DNA of 64,000 bases from Azorinus chamasolen. Taxonomy: Eukaryota; Mollusca; Bivalvia; Cardiida; Solecurtidae. The notes beneath the pieces are model-generated. The model was not told where the DNA came from. It saw nothing but the letters and a program-made list of their open reading frames with translations, and ran no database searches. Below, one piece after another: positions 31,862 to 41,630 of this stretch. The stretch is taken from NCBI GenBank assembly GCA_963576725.1, contig OY755240.1, forward strand, positions 29,903,932 to 29,967,931, written 5' to 3'. Made by a program: the position numbers and the translations under genes. Every line of letters begins with the position of its first letter. The stretch's first letter is position 1.

Positions 31862-32202
31862 GAAGGGAGACTACCACAGATATCTGGCTGAGTTTTCCAC
31901 GGGTAATGAGAGGAAGGACGTAGCCGAAAATGCATTAGTAGCCTACAAAGCTGCCACAGATGAGGCCATACTGCATTTGCCTCCAACCCACCCAATCAGA
32001 CTTGGGCTAGCTCTCAACTTCTCTGTCTTCTACTATGAGATCCTCAACTCCCCAGATCGGGCCTGTCGACTAGCCAAAGCTGCATTTGATGATGCGATAG
32101 CAGAACTAGATACCCTGAGTGAAGAGAGTTACAAGGATTCAACATTGATAATGCAGCTTTTACGAGATAACCTGACTCTCTGGACATCAGATATGCCAGA
32201 TG
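31862..32202 (+). CDS. 14-3-3 protein, penultimate exon, copy 2
   Basis: Acceptor ATTATTTTCAG ends at 31861. The first G completes Met with the AT of 29989-30095, giving (M)[11 protein letters not shown]. Donor GTATGT starts at 32203. Visible: the RY groove pair, [14 protein letters not shown] turn (here [10 protein letters not shown]), [15 protein letters not shown] with the groove Asn, [33 protein letters not shown] and [12 protein letters not shown]. Closer to the animal 14-3-3 consensus than copy 1 (YYEI, AKAAFD and AELDTL are standard). One codon shorter than copy 1 at its 3' edge (MPD against LQGE). Phase and position of both introns match copy 1. Confidence 0.95.
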
Positions 32203-32358
32203 GTATGTTTAAACATAAAGTTTGAAAGAGCAACACCACAGATCAGGAATACATCTTAAGATCTAGATTAGGGGTGTATTGTTATACCCTCACTTCTAAA
32301 GAAGTGGGGGCTATATTGGAATTGCGCACATCTGTGTGTCCGTCGGTCTTCAGTCCGA

Positions 32359-33849
32359 ATTTTTAGCTCACCAGAGCACAAAGTGCTCAGGGTGAGCTTT
32401 TGTGATCGCCAGATGTCCGTCGTCGTGCGGTGTGCGTCGTGCGTCGTCGGGCGTCAACAATTTGAACCTTTAAAAATCTTCTCCTCTGAATCTACAGGGT
32501 TCTCAGCTTTCATCTTTGGTACATAGCATCACCTATAGGTCCTCTACAAAAGTTATATAAATTATGCCCCTGGGGTCAAAATTGGCCCCGCCCCAGGGGT
32601 GGGAAGTTTTCAATAGAAACATATAGTAAAACTTTGAAAATCTTCTCCTCTGAAACCAGAAGGTTATTAGCTTTCATATTTGGCACATAGCATCATGTTC
32701 AGGTCCTCTACAAAAGTTATATAAATTATGACCCTGGGGTCAAAATTGGCCCCTCCCCAGGGGTGGGCAGTTTTCAATAGAAACAAATAATGAAATCTTT
32801 GAAAATCTTCTCCTCTGAAACTGAAAGGCTCTCATCTTTCATATTTGGCACAGAGCAGCATATTCAGGTCCTCTACAAAAGTTATATAAATTATGCCCCT
32901 GGAGTCAAAATTGGCCCCGCCCCAGGGGTGGGCAGTTTCCAATAGAAATATATAGTGAAAACTTCGAAAATCTTCTCCTGAAACTAGAAGGTTCTCAGCT
33001 TTCATATTTGGCACATAGCATCATGTTCAGGTCCTCTACAAAAGTTATATAAATTATGGCCCTGGAGTTGAAATTAGCCCCGCCCCAGGGGTGGGCAGTT
33101 TTCAATGGAAAGAAATAGTGAAATCTTTGAAAATCTTCTCCTCTGAAACTGGAAGGTGCTTAGCTTTCATATTTGGCACAGATCATCATGTTCAGGTCCT
33201 CTACAAAAGTTATATAATTTATGCCTCTGGGGTCAAAATTGGGGCCGCCCCAGGGGTGGGAAGTTTTCAATAGAAACATATAGTAAACCTTTGAAAATCT
33301 TCTCCTTTGAAATCAGAAGTTTCTCAGCTTTCATATTTGGCACATAGCATCATGTTCAGGTCCTCTACAAAAGTTATATAAATTATGTCCCTGGGGTAAA
33401 AATTGTCCTCGCCCCAGGGATGGGCAGTTTTCAATGGAAACAAATAGTGAAAACTTTGAAAATCTTCTCCTCTGAATCTGGAAAGTTCTCAGCTTTCATA
33501 TTTAGCACATAGCATCATGTTCAGGTCCTCTACAAAAGTTATATGAATTATGGCCCTGGGGTCAAAATTGGCCCTGCCCCAGGGGTGGGTAGTTTTCAGC
33601 AGGAACATATAGAGAAAACTTTGAAAATCTTCTCCTCTGAAACTGAAAGCCAAGGTTCTCAGCTTTAATATTTGGCTCATAGCATCATGTTCAAGTCCTC
33701 TACAAAAGTTATATAAATTACGCCCCTGGGGTCAAAATTGGCCTGCCCCAGGGCCGGCTAGTTTTCTATAGAAACATATAGTGAAAACTTTGAAAATCTT
33801 CTCCTCTGATTGTCTGGTGAGCGCTTCAGGGCTATTCTGGCCCTCTTGT
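32359..33849 (+). mobile_element. family A element, complete, inside family J
   Basis: 5' hairpin AGCTCACCAGAGCACAAAGT; GTCCGTCGTCGTGCGG; eight to nine core units with CTCTACAAAAGTTATATAAA and GGGGTCAAAATTGGCCCC; 3' end GGTGAGCGCTTCAGGGCT, ATTCTGGCCCTCTTGTT. Starts 156 bp after the 14-3-3 exon. Same orientation as the gene. Confidence 0.85.
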
Positions 33850-33956
33850 TATCTGGAGCATTACTCCTAAGGTATTATAGGCACAACTGTGAAACTTTAT
33901 ATATGGATAGAGGGTGATGAGAGGATGTTCTGTCAACAAGGGTTGTAACTCTAAAC

Positions 33957-34310
33957 TCATTTTTAGCTCCTCTGTTTCAAAGAAAAGTTGAGCTATAGTG
34001 ATCACTGGGTCGTAGTCGTCGTCGTCGTTATCGAGGTCGGCGGGGCGTGCAAAAACTTTACTGTAGCTTATTACTCGAAAATTATAAGAGGTATCAACAT
34101 GAAACTTCATAGGTTAGTAGATCTCATTGAGGGGAAGGCCCCTACATAAGAACCATAACTCTTGATTTCAAAATTTTGGAGTTATGGACCTTTATCATTT
34201 TCATTTTTTTTTTAATTTAGCAGGACAAGTACCAAATCAGACAAGCGTTGGCGCTGCATGTGGCTCTTGTTGAGAGAGTTATTCCCCTTAAATGCTTTTC
34301 AGAAGCAATT
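33957..34310 (+). mobile_element. hairpin-type element with AGCTCCTCTG start
   Basis: TTTTTAGCTCCTCTGTTTCA, AAGAAAAGTTGAGCTATAG: a 5' hairpin with mismatches. Then GTCGTAGTCGTCGTCGTCG and part of a unit (TTACTCGAAAATTATAAGAG, AAACTTCATAGGTTAGTAG). The end is not clear. Confidence 0.55.
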
Positions 34311-34662
34311 TTTGTCCGGAGCATAACTTGTGAAGTATTGTAGGCACAACTGTGAAACTTTATAATGGGTAGAGGATGATGAGAGGATGTGCAGTCAACA
34401 AGGGTTGTAACTCTAAAGTCATTTTTGAGGGAGTTATTCCCCTTAGTTACTTTTCAGAAGCAATTTTTGTTCAGAGGGTATCTTCTCAAGTATTGTAGGC
34501 ACAACTGTTGAATGAAAACTCGATCTATTTTGAGCTGATTCTCTATTCAGGTAGAAGAGATTTCTTTCACAGTATCTTCTTGTATGTCTGACAATGCATA
34601 GGCAGAGAAAAAGGCTCGTCTCACCTGTGTCTGCACTACATTTGTATTTGCAAATGTCTTAT

Positions 34663-34870
34663 TATACCCTCACTTCTAAAGAAGTGGGGGCTGTATTGGA
34701 ATCGCGCATGTCTGTGTGTCCATCCGTCCTTCCTCCTTCCGTCTATCTGTCCGTCCAAATATTTGTCCGGAGCATTACTCCTAAAGTATTATAGGCACAA
34801 CTGTGAAACTTTATATATGGATAGAGGGTGATGAGAGGTTGTGCACTCAACAAGGGCTATAAGGGGGGCT
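34663..34870 (+). mobile_element. family J element, 5' part, second copy
   Basis: TATACCCTCACTTCTAAAGA, AGTGGGGGCTGTATTGG, then GTCCATCCGTCCTTCC, GTCTATCTGTCCGTCC and one partial unit identical in plan to 32281. Breaks at about 34865. Confidence 0.7.
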
Positions 34871-35171
34871 GGCGTTCGTTTTTGTGACAAAAGCCTCTAG
34901 TTCTATCTTTGCTTTTATGTTGTATGGATTATGTCAATGACAAGGGTGTGGTTTTTCCTCCTTTCAGAGTATTTCCTCCCTTTTAGCTTGAGATCCAAAT
35001 TTCAAAAGTTGTCACATTCAGTGAGGTCAGCTCAGATCTGATGGTTTTGGAATATCATGTAACGGGGTTAAGGGCATATTCCTTCTCTCAATAGTTTCAG
35101 TAATCACACCCCTGCTATGAGTACTTGTCATCATACTGAGTGTGAGTATCTAATCTTCTTAACCCATGGGC
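34871..35171. other. intronic non-coding stretch
   Basis: No exon, RNA gene or repeat recognised. Confidence 0.5.
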
Positions 35172-36213
35172 TTAACCCATTCCCTCCTATTGACACCTTT
35201 TGACGTCTCTGTTAAAGTCATTTTTTGAGACCATTGTGATACAGTCGAGCTTGTCTTATACGACCCGCGATGGGAGGCAGCTAATAAGGTCATATAAGAC
35301 AGCCGGTCATATAACGCAGCCTCATTGATCTTGAGTTCGTAAATGATGTACAGATGTATAAGTAGGTCTATGTTTAATAAAGATGTACACGTATATACTT
35401 TCTTCTTCAAATTTATATTTGTTACAAAAGGCAAACTAAATAAAACAGAAATAAAGGTTTTCTATTAGAAAATATATTTAAATCCACATCAAATACTAAC
35501 ACAAAACAAACGTGATGAGAACGTAAACAAAATGTCTTCTTCCGGTTTACCAAACAAGTTCGCTTTTAAAAACACGTAACACTCGGAAGTTTTTCTTGAA
35601 AATGTCATTTAGCTCATTAATTTAGAAATAATTGCGTTAAATTATATAAAATAATATGCACGCTTGTGTAAACGCAAGTAATTATATCAAACAATTAATT
35701 CTATTGATTTGTACCAGCTTAATGTGATGCCCTTACGAAGTGTGAAAAACACGCGGCACCGGGAGAGCGACAATCAAAACATTGCACATGTGTGTTTGCC
35801 ATTCTTTTGTTTTCGAGTAATTAACTTTTTCGCGATGGGTCGTCTTCATGGTCGTTTAACACAACCGAATAAACGTTTCGGAGCACTAAACACAGTCGGG
35901 TAACAGATAAGACAGCTAGTCGTTATATAGAACCCAAATATGTAGTAAATTCGTTCGGGAGCACAAAATACAGTCGTTTAACACAGCACGTCGGTATATA
36001 CATCTGGTCGTTAAAACAGTCTCGACTGTACATGTGTAAATAGAGCATTAAAATTTTGCTCTATTGGAGCAAATGCTCTATTTATCACATTGGTTTCAAA
36101 ACTACAATTCTAAAATTTCCCTTTTTTCTAGTAAATGTCCTTTTTCGATAAATTTATTCAAAGAGGTTGGATCTAAATAGTTTGATCTAAATATTATGAG
36201 GTAATAGGTAAAT
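35172..36213. mobile_element. core-2 MITE split by a CAGT-ended element
   Basis: TTAACCCATTCCCTCCTATT and GAGACCATTGTGATA on the left. After the insert, TGTAAATAGAGCATT, GGAGCAAATGCTCTATTTAT and GAGGTAATAGGTAAA continue the core-2 sequence. The uninterrupted order ATTGTGATAAATAGAGC is seen in other copies. Confidence 0.8.
35242..36028. mobile_element. pogo-like element, 787 bp, nested
   Basis: Ends CAGTCGAGCTTGTCTTATAC and, inverted, CAGTCGAGACTGTTTTAACG, with TA outside both (35240-35241, 36029-36030). GGTCGT(A/T)TAA-like motifs are repeated near both ends. The interior has a short frame (MGRLHGRLTQPNKRF...) that ends in the terminal repeats; no domain recognised. Inserted into the MITE core at TA. 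Confidence 0.75.
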
Positions 36214-36244
36214 TGTTTGTCATGTGACTCGTGTCTACTTGTAG

Positions 36245-36306
36245 AAAACAGTGCACAAGCCAAGGACCAAGTGGAGGATCTGGAAGAAGAGAAAGAAACC
36301 TCTTAG
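36245..36306 (+). CDS. 14-3-3 protein, terminal exon, copy 2
   Basis: Acceptor CTACTTGTAG ends at 36244. AA completes the Glu codon begun by the last G of 31862-32202. The frame reads NSAQAKDQVEDLEEEKETS and stops at TAG (36304-36306). Like copy 1 it starts ENS and is acidic, but it is three codons longer with little further identity. Known: the variable tail tunes ligand binding in this family. The intron before it is about 4.0 kb. Candidate AATAAA signals lie at 36775 and 36857. Confidence 0.85.
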
Positions 36307-36540
36307 AGCAGTGCACAGAGCACCTACCTAGATCATGTTAAACAATTGATGTATAGCCTGATTCTCATTAACACTTAGCCTGCTGATATTGGAAACATTG
36401 AATCTTCGCGTTATTAACCTTTCGAATGCTGAATATTCAAAGTGAAATGGCCCATCAATGTTTAACACTAGAATCCATTGAGATAAAAGGAGATGACAAT
36501 TTATGGAGGATTGTGTGAATGATGAACAATGATATTAACG
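36307..36540 (+). other. probable 3' untranslated region of copy 2
   Basis: Follows the stop codon; not a recognised repeat. It would continue through the MITE at 36541-36780 if the AATAAA at 36775 or 36857 is used. Confidence 0.4.
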
Positions 36541-36780
36541 TTTTCCTTCAAATAGTGCTTTTTCAGCATTTGCAAACAGAGTAGACACAGATCAGATGGC
36601 TCCTTTAGGAGCCATCTGATAGGGTCTGCTCTGTTTGCTTATGATATGGCATAGATATGATTCTACAGTTTTGTCAGAGCAAAACATTCCCTGGACAATT
36701 TAACAGTATGAAAATTCAGCTAATAAATATTCATGATGTCATTAGTTTTACATGAATATTGAATAGGTAAAGGAAATAAA
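36541..36780. mobile_element. core-1 MITE, ends eroded
   Basis: Core GCAAACAGAGTAGACACAGA with its partner around GGCTCCTTTAGGAGCC. Right arm CATGATGTCATTAGTTTTAC, TGAATATTGAATAGG. Contains AATAAA (36775), a possible MITE-borne poly(A) signal for the gene. Confidence 0.7.
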
Positions 36781-37238
36781 AACAAAAAACTAATGTTCTT
36801 GTTTTATTTTTGATACTTTTCAGTTTGTATGTATGGTTTGGCATAGAATTTTCTGAAATAAACTAGAAATTATGAGTGCAAAATTGTCAGCAGGTTAAGA
36901 GTTAAGAGTGAAATTTGCAATACATGAAGCACAACCATTTATGTTGAGGTATTCAAATTACATACTCGCAAAGATCAAGGATAAAGAACAACTTCTAAGT
37001 GACAAAAGTTTTGTTTAAAAGTGAGCTTCAGTATAAATACAGTGTCAAGTGTTCATCTTTAATCATCTGATTATGGGTATTGTGTGTGAATGGAAACCAT
37101 TTAAGTATCACAATTAACCTTTAGTCTGCTAAGGGTTGATGGGTGAATGCCTATGCAAACAGTTTGGATCCAGATAGTCTCATCAGGATCTAAACTGTTT
37201 GACACCCTGATTGCAGTTTGGTAGACAAATTCATTATA

Positions 37239-37442
37239 CAGTAAAACCCCTCTAATGTGGCCATTTAATGAACAAACATGGCTGTCTTCATACTTGAAGC
37301 AGATGGTTGCTTAATGCAGGACGAAAGTTATGCAGAAAGGTATAGGAGCTTCTGCATAACTTTCGTCCTGCATTAAGCTACTACCTGCCTTTGCCACTGA
37401 ATTATGCCCCTTTTTCATGGTCGCATTAGAGGGGTTTTACTG
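37239..37442. mobile_element. pogo-like palindromic MITE
   Basis: CAGTAAAACCCCTCTAATGT and, inverted, CAGTAAAACCCCTCTAATGC. Left flank TA, right flank CA. Arms GGTTGCTTAATGCAGGACG / CGTCCTGCATTAAGCTACC around TATAGGAGC. Confidence 0.85.
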
Positions 37443-37641
37443 CAGCTTGGAATTCATAAATGTAGTAGGTGAAAAATTCTGTAAAAATAATTTGCTCAGC
37501 AAACTAAGGGTTGAGCATAAAGTTTTGGGATCACGCATCTACTTTACTTACAGTAAACATAAAGATACCTCTGTTACTCTATCCACCAGTTGGAAAAGGT
37601 GGTTGTTTTTGGTTTATTTGTTTTAATCTTTTATATAATGT

Positions 37642-37895
37642 TTAACCCTTTACTCTGTGAATATTCATGTAAGAAATAATGACATCATGAATATCAATTA
37701 GATTTAATGTTATAATAGCACATTAAGACAGGAGTTTTTGGCCAGGCGGAAAGTGTAGATTCATATCTATATTATATCATAAGTAAACAGAGCAGACCCT
37801 GATCAAACAGCTCTTGCAGGAACTGTGTTATCAGTGTCTACTCTGTTTGCAAAGGCATATAAATGCATACACGTATACATGGAGTAAAGGGTTAA
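37642..37895. mobile_element. core-1 MITE, complete
   Basis: TTAACCCTTTACTCTGTGAA to GGAGTAAAGGGTTAA, 254 bp. Arm AATATTCATGTAAGAAATAA; palindrome 37788-37852. Confidence 0.8.
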
Positions 37896-38039
37896 TGAGA
37901 AAGATTACAAACATTGCTCAGATGAGTAATCATTCTCAAAATTAACATCTGTGGTACGACCTCAAACACGAAACATAATTGAGTAAATGTTTTGTTTTAA
38001 AATAACATCAGTGGCCAGTTTTACAAAAGATCATGCAAC

Positions 38040-38155
38040 AGACATTATTGTCTGTTCTAGCATGGTCAGATTCTAATTAAGCTCAGAATTTGACCAATCA
38101 GATGCTTGAGAATGATCTCAGACTTAAGCAAAAAGTGTTATAACCTTGGGCCTTG
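38040..38155. repeat. repeat related to 20640-20768
   Basis: TTGACCAATCAGATGCTTGA, GAATGATCTCAGACTTAAGC and AAAGTGTTATAACC match 20725-20760. Likely a fragment of the same small element. Confidence 0.5.
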
Positions 38156-38212
38156 GATCCAGTAGTGATAGCTGCATGATGGAACCAACATTAATTTCTG
38201 TCCTAGGAAGTA

Positions 38213-38370
38213 CAGTAAAACCCTGCTAATTCGACCAATTAAAAAATAACCATAGCTGTCTTTATAAGCAGGTGGTTGCTTAATGCAGGTCGTCCTGCAT
38301 TAAGCTACCACCTGCCTCTGCCTCCTAGAATTATGCCCCATTTTGGTGGTTGTATTAGAGGGGTTTACTG
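38213..38370. mobile_element. pogo-like palindromic MITE
   Basis: CAGTAAAACCCTGCTAATTC and, inverted, CAGTAAACCCCTCTAATAC; TA on both sides. The hairpin centre is shortened: GCTTAATGCAGGTC meets GTCCTGCATTAAGC directly. Confidence 0.8.
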
Positions 38371-38469
38371 TACCTATAAATTTGTGACATGCTTGAATGT
38401 ATGTGAATAGTACAGGATTTATGATGAGTTTTCGTCAACTGATCTTTTGTAAAATTGGACCAAGTTTGT

Positions 38470-38735
38470 GTGAGCTGTAAATTGCTTTATAACAACACTA
38501 GTTGTTTGAGGCAAGACGTCGGTTGCTTTATGAAGGACATTAATGGTTTTGCACAAGACGTCATTTACTTCTTGCATACTGTCGTCTGCTTTGTGATAAA
38601 TACCAATAGTTTTGAACAAGAAGTCCATTACTTTTATGAAAGGCATCATCTTCTTTGTGAGAAAAGTCTGTTGCTTTGTAAAATACGTCAGTATCTTTCG
38701 GCAAAACATCATTACCTCAAACAAGTTTGTTAAGC
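38470..38735. repeat. degenerate 21-bp minisatellite
   Basis: On the - strand, seven-codon units recur: (D/N)VL-type starts with GACGTCTTGTGCAAAACCAT, AATGTCCTTCATAAAGCAAC, GACGTCTTGCCTCAAACAAC. Because 21 is a multiple of three, frames stay open on both strands for about 280 bp. Not called a gene: no homology, low complexity. Confidence 0.65.
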
Positions 38736-38944
38736 TATAAAAGATTGGAAAATCTATTTGGTATAATTTTGATAATGTACATGAAGCTTATGTAGTAGAA
38801 AATAGTGAAGATTGAAACCAAACTGTTCTTTTAGGCTCAGTTTGACCTGAGTCTAAACAATTTGGCTAGACTTTTCTTGTCTAAATAATTAGGATAAGCA
38901 TGGGATACGCGCCACCATATTATCATAAACATGTATGCTGAAAT

Positions 38945-39020
38945 TTTTTATGATTTGTTTTTGTCTCAGAAAATGATTTGTTTTTGTCTCTGAAAATGAT
39001 TTGTTTTTGTCTCTGAAAAT
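38945..39020 (+). repeat. 22-bp tandem repeat, three copies
   Basis: ATGATTTGTTTTTGTCTCTG plus AA, repeated three times with one or two changes, directly before a MITE. Confidence 0.8.
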
Positions 39021-39025
39021 GTTTT

Positions 39026-39266
39026 TTAACCCTTTACTCCATGAGTGTTCATGTAAGAAATAATGACAGCAGTCATGAATATTGATTAGATTAATTGTTA
39101 TTATAGTACAAGGACACAGAAATGTTTTTGGTCATGGAAGACTAGACTTAGAATTATATCTATATTATAACCAAAGCAAACACAGCAGACCCCGATCAGA
39201 CGGCTTCTACAGTACCCGTCTGATCTCTGTCTACTTTGTTTGCAAAGGCGTATAGTAAAGGGTCTA
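39026..39266. mobile_element. core-1 MITE
   Basis: TTAACCCTTTACTCCATGAG to TATAGTAAAGGGTCTA. Palindrome AAGCAAACACAGCAGACCCC / CTGTCTACTTTGTTTGC. Confidence 0.8.
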
Positions 39267-39302
39267 GCGAGTACAGGTGTTACACCGGATAGAAAATATA
39301 TA

Positions 39303-39507
39303 CAGTAAAATTCCGCTAATGCTACCACCTAAAAAGGTATCATTCTGAATGCTAGATGCAGATGGTAGCTTAATGCAGGACAAAAGTAATGCAGAAAGCT
39401 CCTAGAGGAGCTTTCAGCATTACTTTTGTTCTGCATTAAGGAATCACCTGCTCATAAAGACACCCATGTTTATTCATTAAGTGGTCGCATTAGAAGGGGT
39501 CCTACTG
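39303..39507. mobile_element. pogo-like palindromic MITE
   Basis: CAGTAAAATTCCGCTAATGC and, inverted, CAGTAGGACCCCTTCTAATG; TA on both sides. Centre AAAGCTCCTAGAGGAGCTTT. Confidence 0.85.
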
Positions 39508-39599
39508 TATATGATCATTGCCTATTGTAATGAATATGTCCTTAAAGGGACCATATCATGGTCCAGGATAGTGTTACATGGTGTGTGTAGTTTACCAAA

Positions 39600-39720
39600 T
39601 ATGGAATATACACCGGAGCTATATCACAGTGTATTAAAATCGTGATTTCTCCACCAACCCTATGCTGTGACTATCCAAACAAAGAGTAGTCACAACATAG
39701 TGTTTGGAGAAATGAGCTAT
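39600..39720. mobile_element. type D MITE, internal part
   Basis: AAAATCGTGATTTCTCCACC, CAACCCTATGCTGTGAC, then AGTCACAACATAGTGTTTGG. Ends missing. Confidence 0.6.
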
Positions 39721-39721
39721 T

Positions 39722-39980
39722 CGTTATCATTTACTCCATGAATATTTATGTGAGAAATTATTACATCATAAAAATATAGTAATTAGATTTATGATTTTTT
39801 TGGGCACATGGACAGGATTTTTGGCCATGGCAGAAACTGTAGAATCAGGTCTATATTATTCTATCAGCAAATAGAGCTGACCCTGATCAGATGTCTCCTA
39901 CAGGAGCAGTCTTATCTGGGTCTTCTCAGTTTGCAAAGGCGTAGATTAGAAAGGTGTATTTATGGAGTAAAGGCTTAACA
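39722..39980. mobile_element. core-1 MITE, ends decayed
   Basis: CATTTACTCCATGAATATTT at the left, GGAGTAAAGGCTTAA at the right. Core AGCAAATAGAGCTGACCCTG to CTCAGTTTGCAAAGGCG. Confidence 0.7.
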
Positions 39981-40181
39981 TTGTTTTAATGTGCGTGTCT
40001 CATCCTTTCCTCAATACAATGCTAGTAAATTTCATATGCATGGAAGACAGTGTATATTCCATGGTAGGTAAAATTCAAATTGTATACTTGTCTTACCGAA
40101 CACCAGGTGCAAAAATGAATTTGGATCATTCATTAAAACAACTGTTTTCATGGTATATATTTCACAATGAAACTGTAATTG

Positions 40182-40243
40182 CATACTGTATATACTTGAT
40201 ACACAGGAAGTACATACTGTATATACTTGATACACAGGAAGTA
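40182..40243 (+). repeat. 31-bp tandem duplication
   Basis: Two exact adjacent copies of a 31-bp unit starting CATACTGTATATACTTGATA and ending GGAAGTA (40182-40212, 40213-40243). Confidence 0.9.
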
Positions 40244-40734
40244 ACTAGTGAAAACCGTATATTAAAAGGCAGACACCTGCGTATTGAAAATAAATCCGTC
40301 TTCACATGACCTTGATTGACCAATGAAATAATCAGAAAGCAGTAGGAGGTAAGATATGATATGTTATCCAAAGGCTTGAGTAGTAGTTTAGGAATCGCCT
40401 ACATGTATTTATAATTTGACAGGACTAGTTCTGGAAGTAGACATCGGAGAAATGCTTTCAATAGATTTAGACGTTCACATCATGATTTTTTTTCATTGGT
40501 TTATATTTTATAATATCTGAATTTTTCAATTTGTAATAGGCTGGGTATGTATCCAGATAGCTTAAATTTCAAGCCTAATAATTTCCTTTGCTGAACTGGA
40601 CATCTGCTTCAGGACATGCGAGTTTCTTTCCAGAATGATCATAGTCCCTAATAAATGTGGAAACTATTGATCACTTAAACAAACTAAAACCCAATATAAT
40701 AACCATTAAATAAGGAAGTTATAGTACAAATAGT

Positions 40735-40840
40735 CATAATACAAATAGTAGCTTAATTCAATCAGAAAGGAGTGCAGAAAGCTCCTCTGAGTTTTCTGCA
40801 TTTGTTATTTAGGATTAAGTAAAAACCTGTTTACAAAATG
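40735..40840. mobile_element. pogo-like MITE fragment
   Basis: AATAGTAGCTTAATTCAATC, GCAGAAAGCTCCTCTGAG, then a decayed right arm (AGGATTAAGTAAAAACCTG). Confidence 0.5.
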
Positions 40841-40859
40841 CAAGAGGCTCCTTTTAAAA

Positions 40860-41081
40860 AAAATCCTTCATATAAATTTGCAAATAGAGTAAACCCAGAT
40901 CAGACGACTCCTATAGGAACCGTCTGATCTGGGTCTTCTCTATTTAGCTATAGAATTTGAAATATCTGTTTCTTCACTTTCTAAAATGGCAACAATTGTC
41001 CACCTTTCATATTTCATTATGTCCATGAATATTCAGTAGATATCAAAATTTGGAATAAACACAGAACAGGGAAAGGGTTAA
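40860..41081. mobile_element. core-1 MITE, left end eroded
   Basis: GCAAATAGAGTAAACCCAGA / GATCTGGGTCTTCTCTATTT core around GACTCCTATAGGAACC. Right arm TCCATGAATATTCAGTAG and end CAGGGAAAGGGTTAA (TTAA 41078-41081). Confidence 0.8.
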
Positions 41082-41424
41082 AAATGTAACACTCTAGGAG
41101 TATTTATTAGAGATAATACAGTATTTAACCAATGATAAAGAAACACAAAAGTATATTGCACATTGATCAAAATTGCAAAGAAAAACAAAATTCTTATGAC
41201 TGTGGCATATGTATGGTTTTGTTGCAGCTTTACACAGTTTTTGTGACTCCGTTGTTTCTGTAGTGTGTTGTTACATATAGAGGTAGTTGGTATTGTTTAG
41301 TGTTAAATTTTCGATGTGATACAGAAGTGTTGGGGAGGTGAGGCATTATTGAATTGGTGGCTCTCATTGGTCATAGTGTTGTTTCTTGTTTCTGCTTGTC
41401 ACTCTTGTAGCTGGAGCACAGAAT
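41082..41424. other. non-coding stretch
   Basis: No gene or repeat recognised before the 59-bp repeat block. Confidence 0.5.
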
Positions 41425-41630
41425 ATTGGTTTGTGAATTGCCTTGGCGTTGTGCACTGCTGGACTACTAGTTTAAGTTCTGATACAGAAATACACCACAG
41501 CTGACCACGTGCACTGGTGGACTACTAGTAGGAAGTTCTGATACAGAAATACACCACAGCTGACCATGTGCACTGCTGGATTATTAATTGAAGTTCTGAT
41601 ACAGAAATATTGAAGTCTTGAGATAATCAA
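41425..41630 (+). repeat. 59-bp tandem repeat, three copies
   Basis: Unit starts GTGCACTGGTGGACTACTAG and includes TTCTGATACAGAAATACACC and ACAGCTGACCA. The first two full units are nearly identical; the third diverges after TTCTGATACAGAAAT. Confidence 0.8.

Larger units (their letters stand above)
32281..34520 (+). mobile_element. family J element, split by families A and K-like
   Basis: 5' hairpin CCCTCACTTCTAAAGAAGTG then GGGGGCTATATTGG, GTGTGTCCGTCGGTC. Interrupted at about 32359 by family A. It resumes at 33850 with ATCTGGAGCATTACTCCTAA and ATAGGCACAACTGTGAAAC, and is interrupted again at about 33961 by another hairpin-type element. It continues at about 34315-34510. Confidence 0.65.

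Noticed and set aside
39989..40371. Overlapping frames on both strands around 40 kb
   Set aside because: They span the 31-bp duplication and AT-rich sequence; no homology or splice context.
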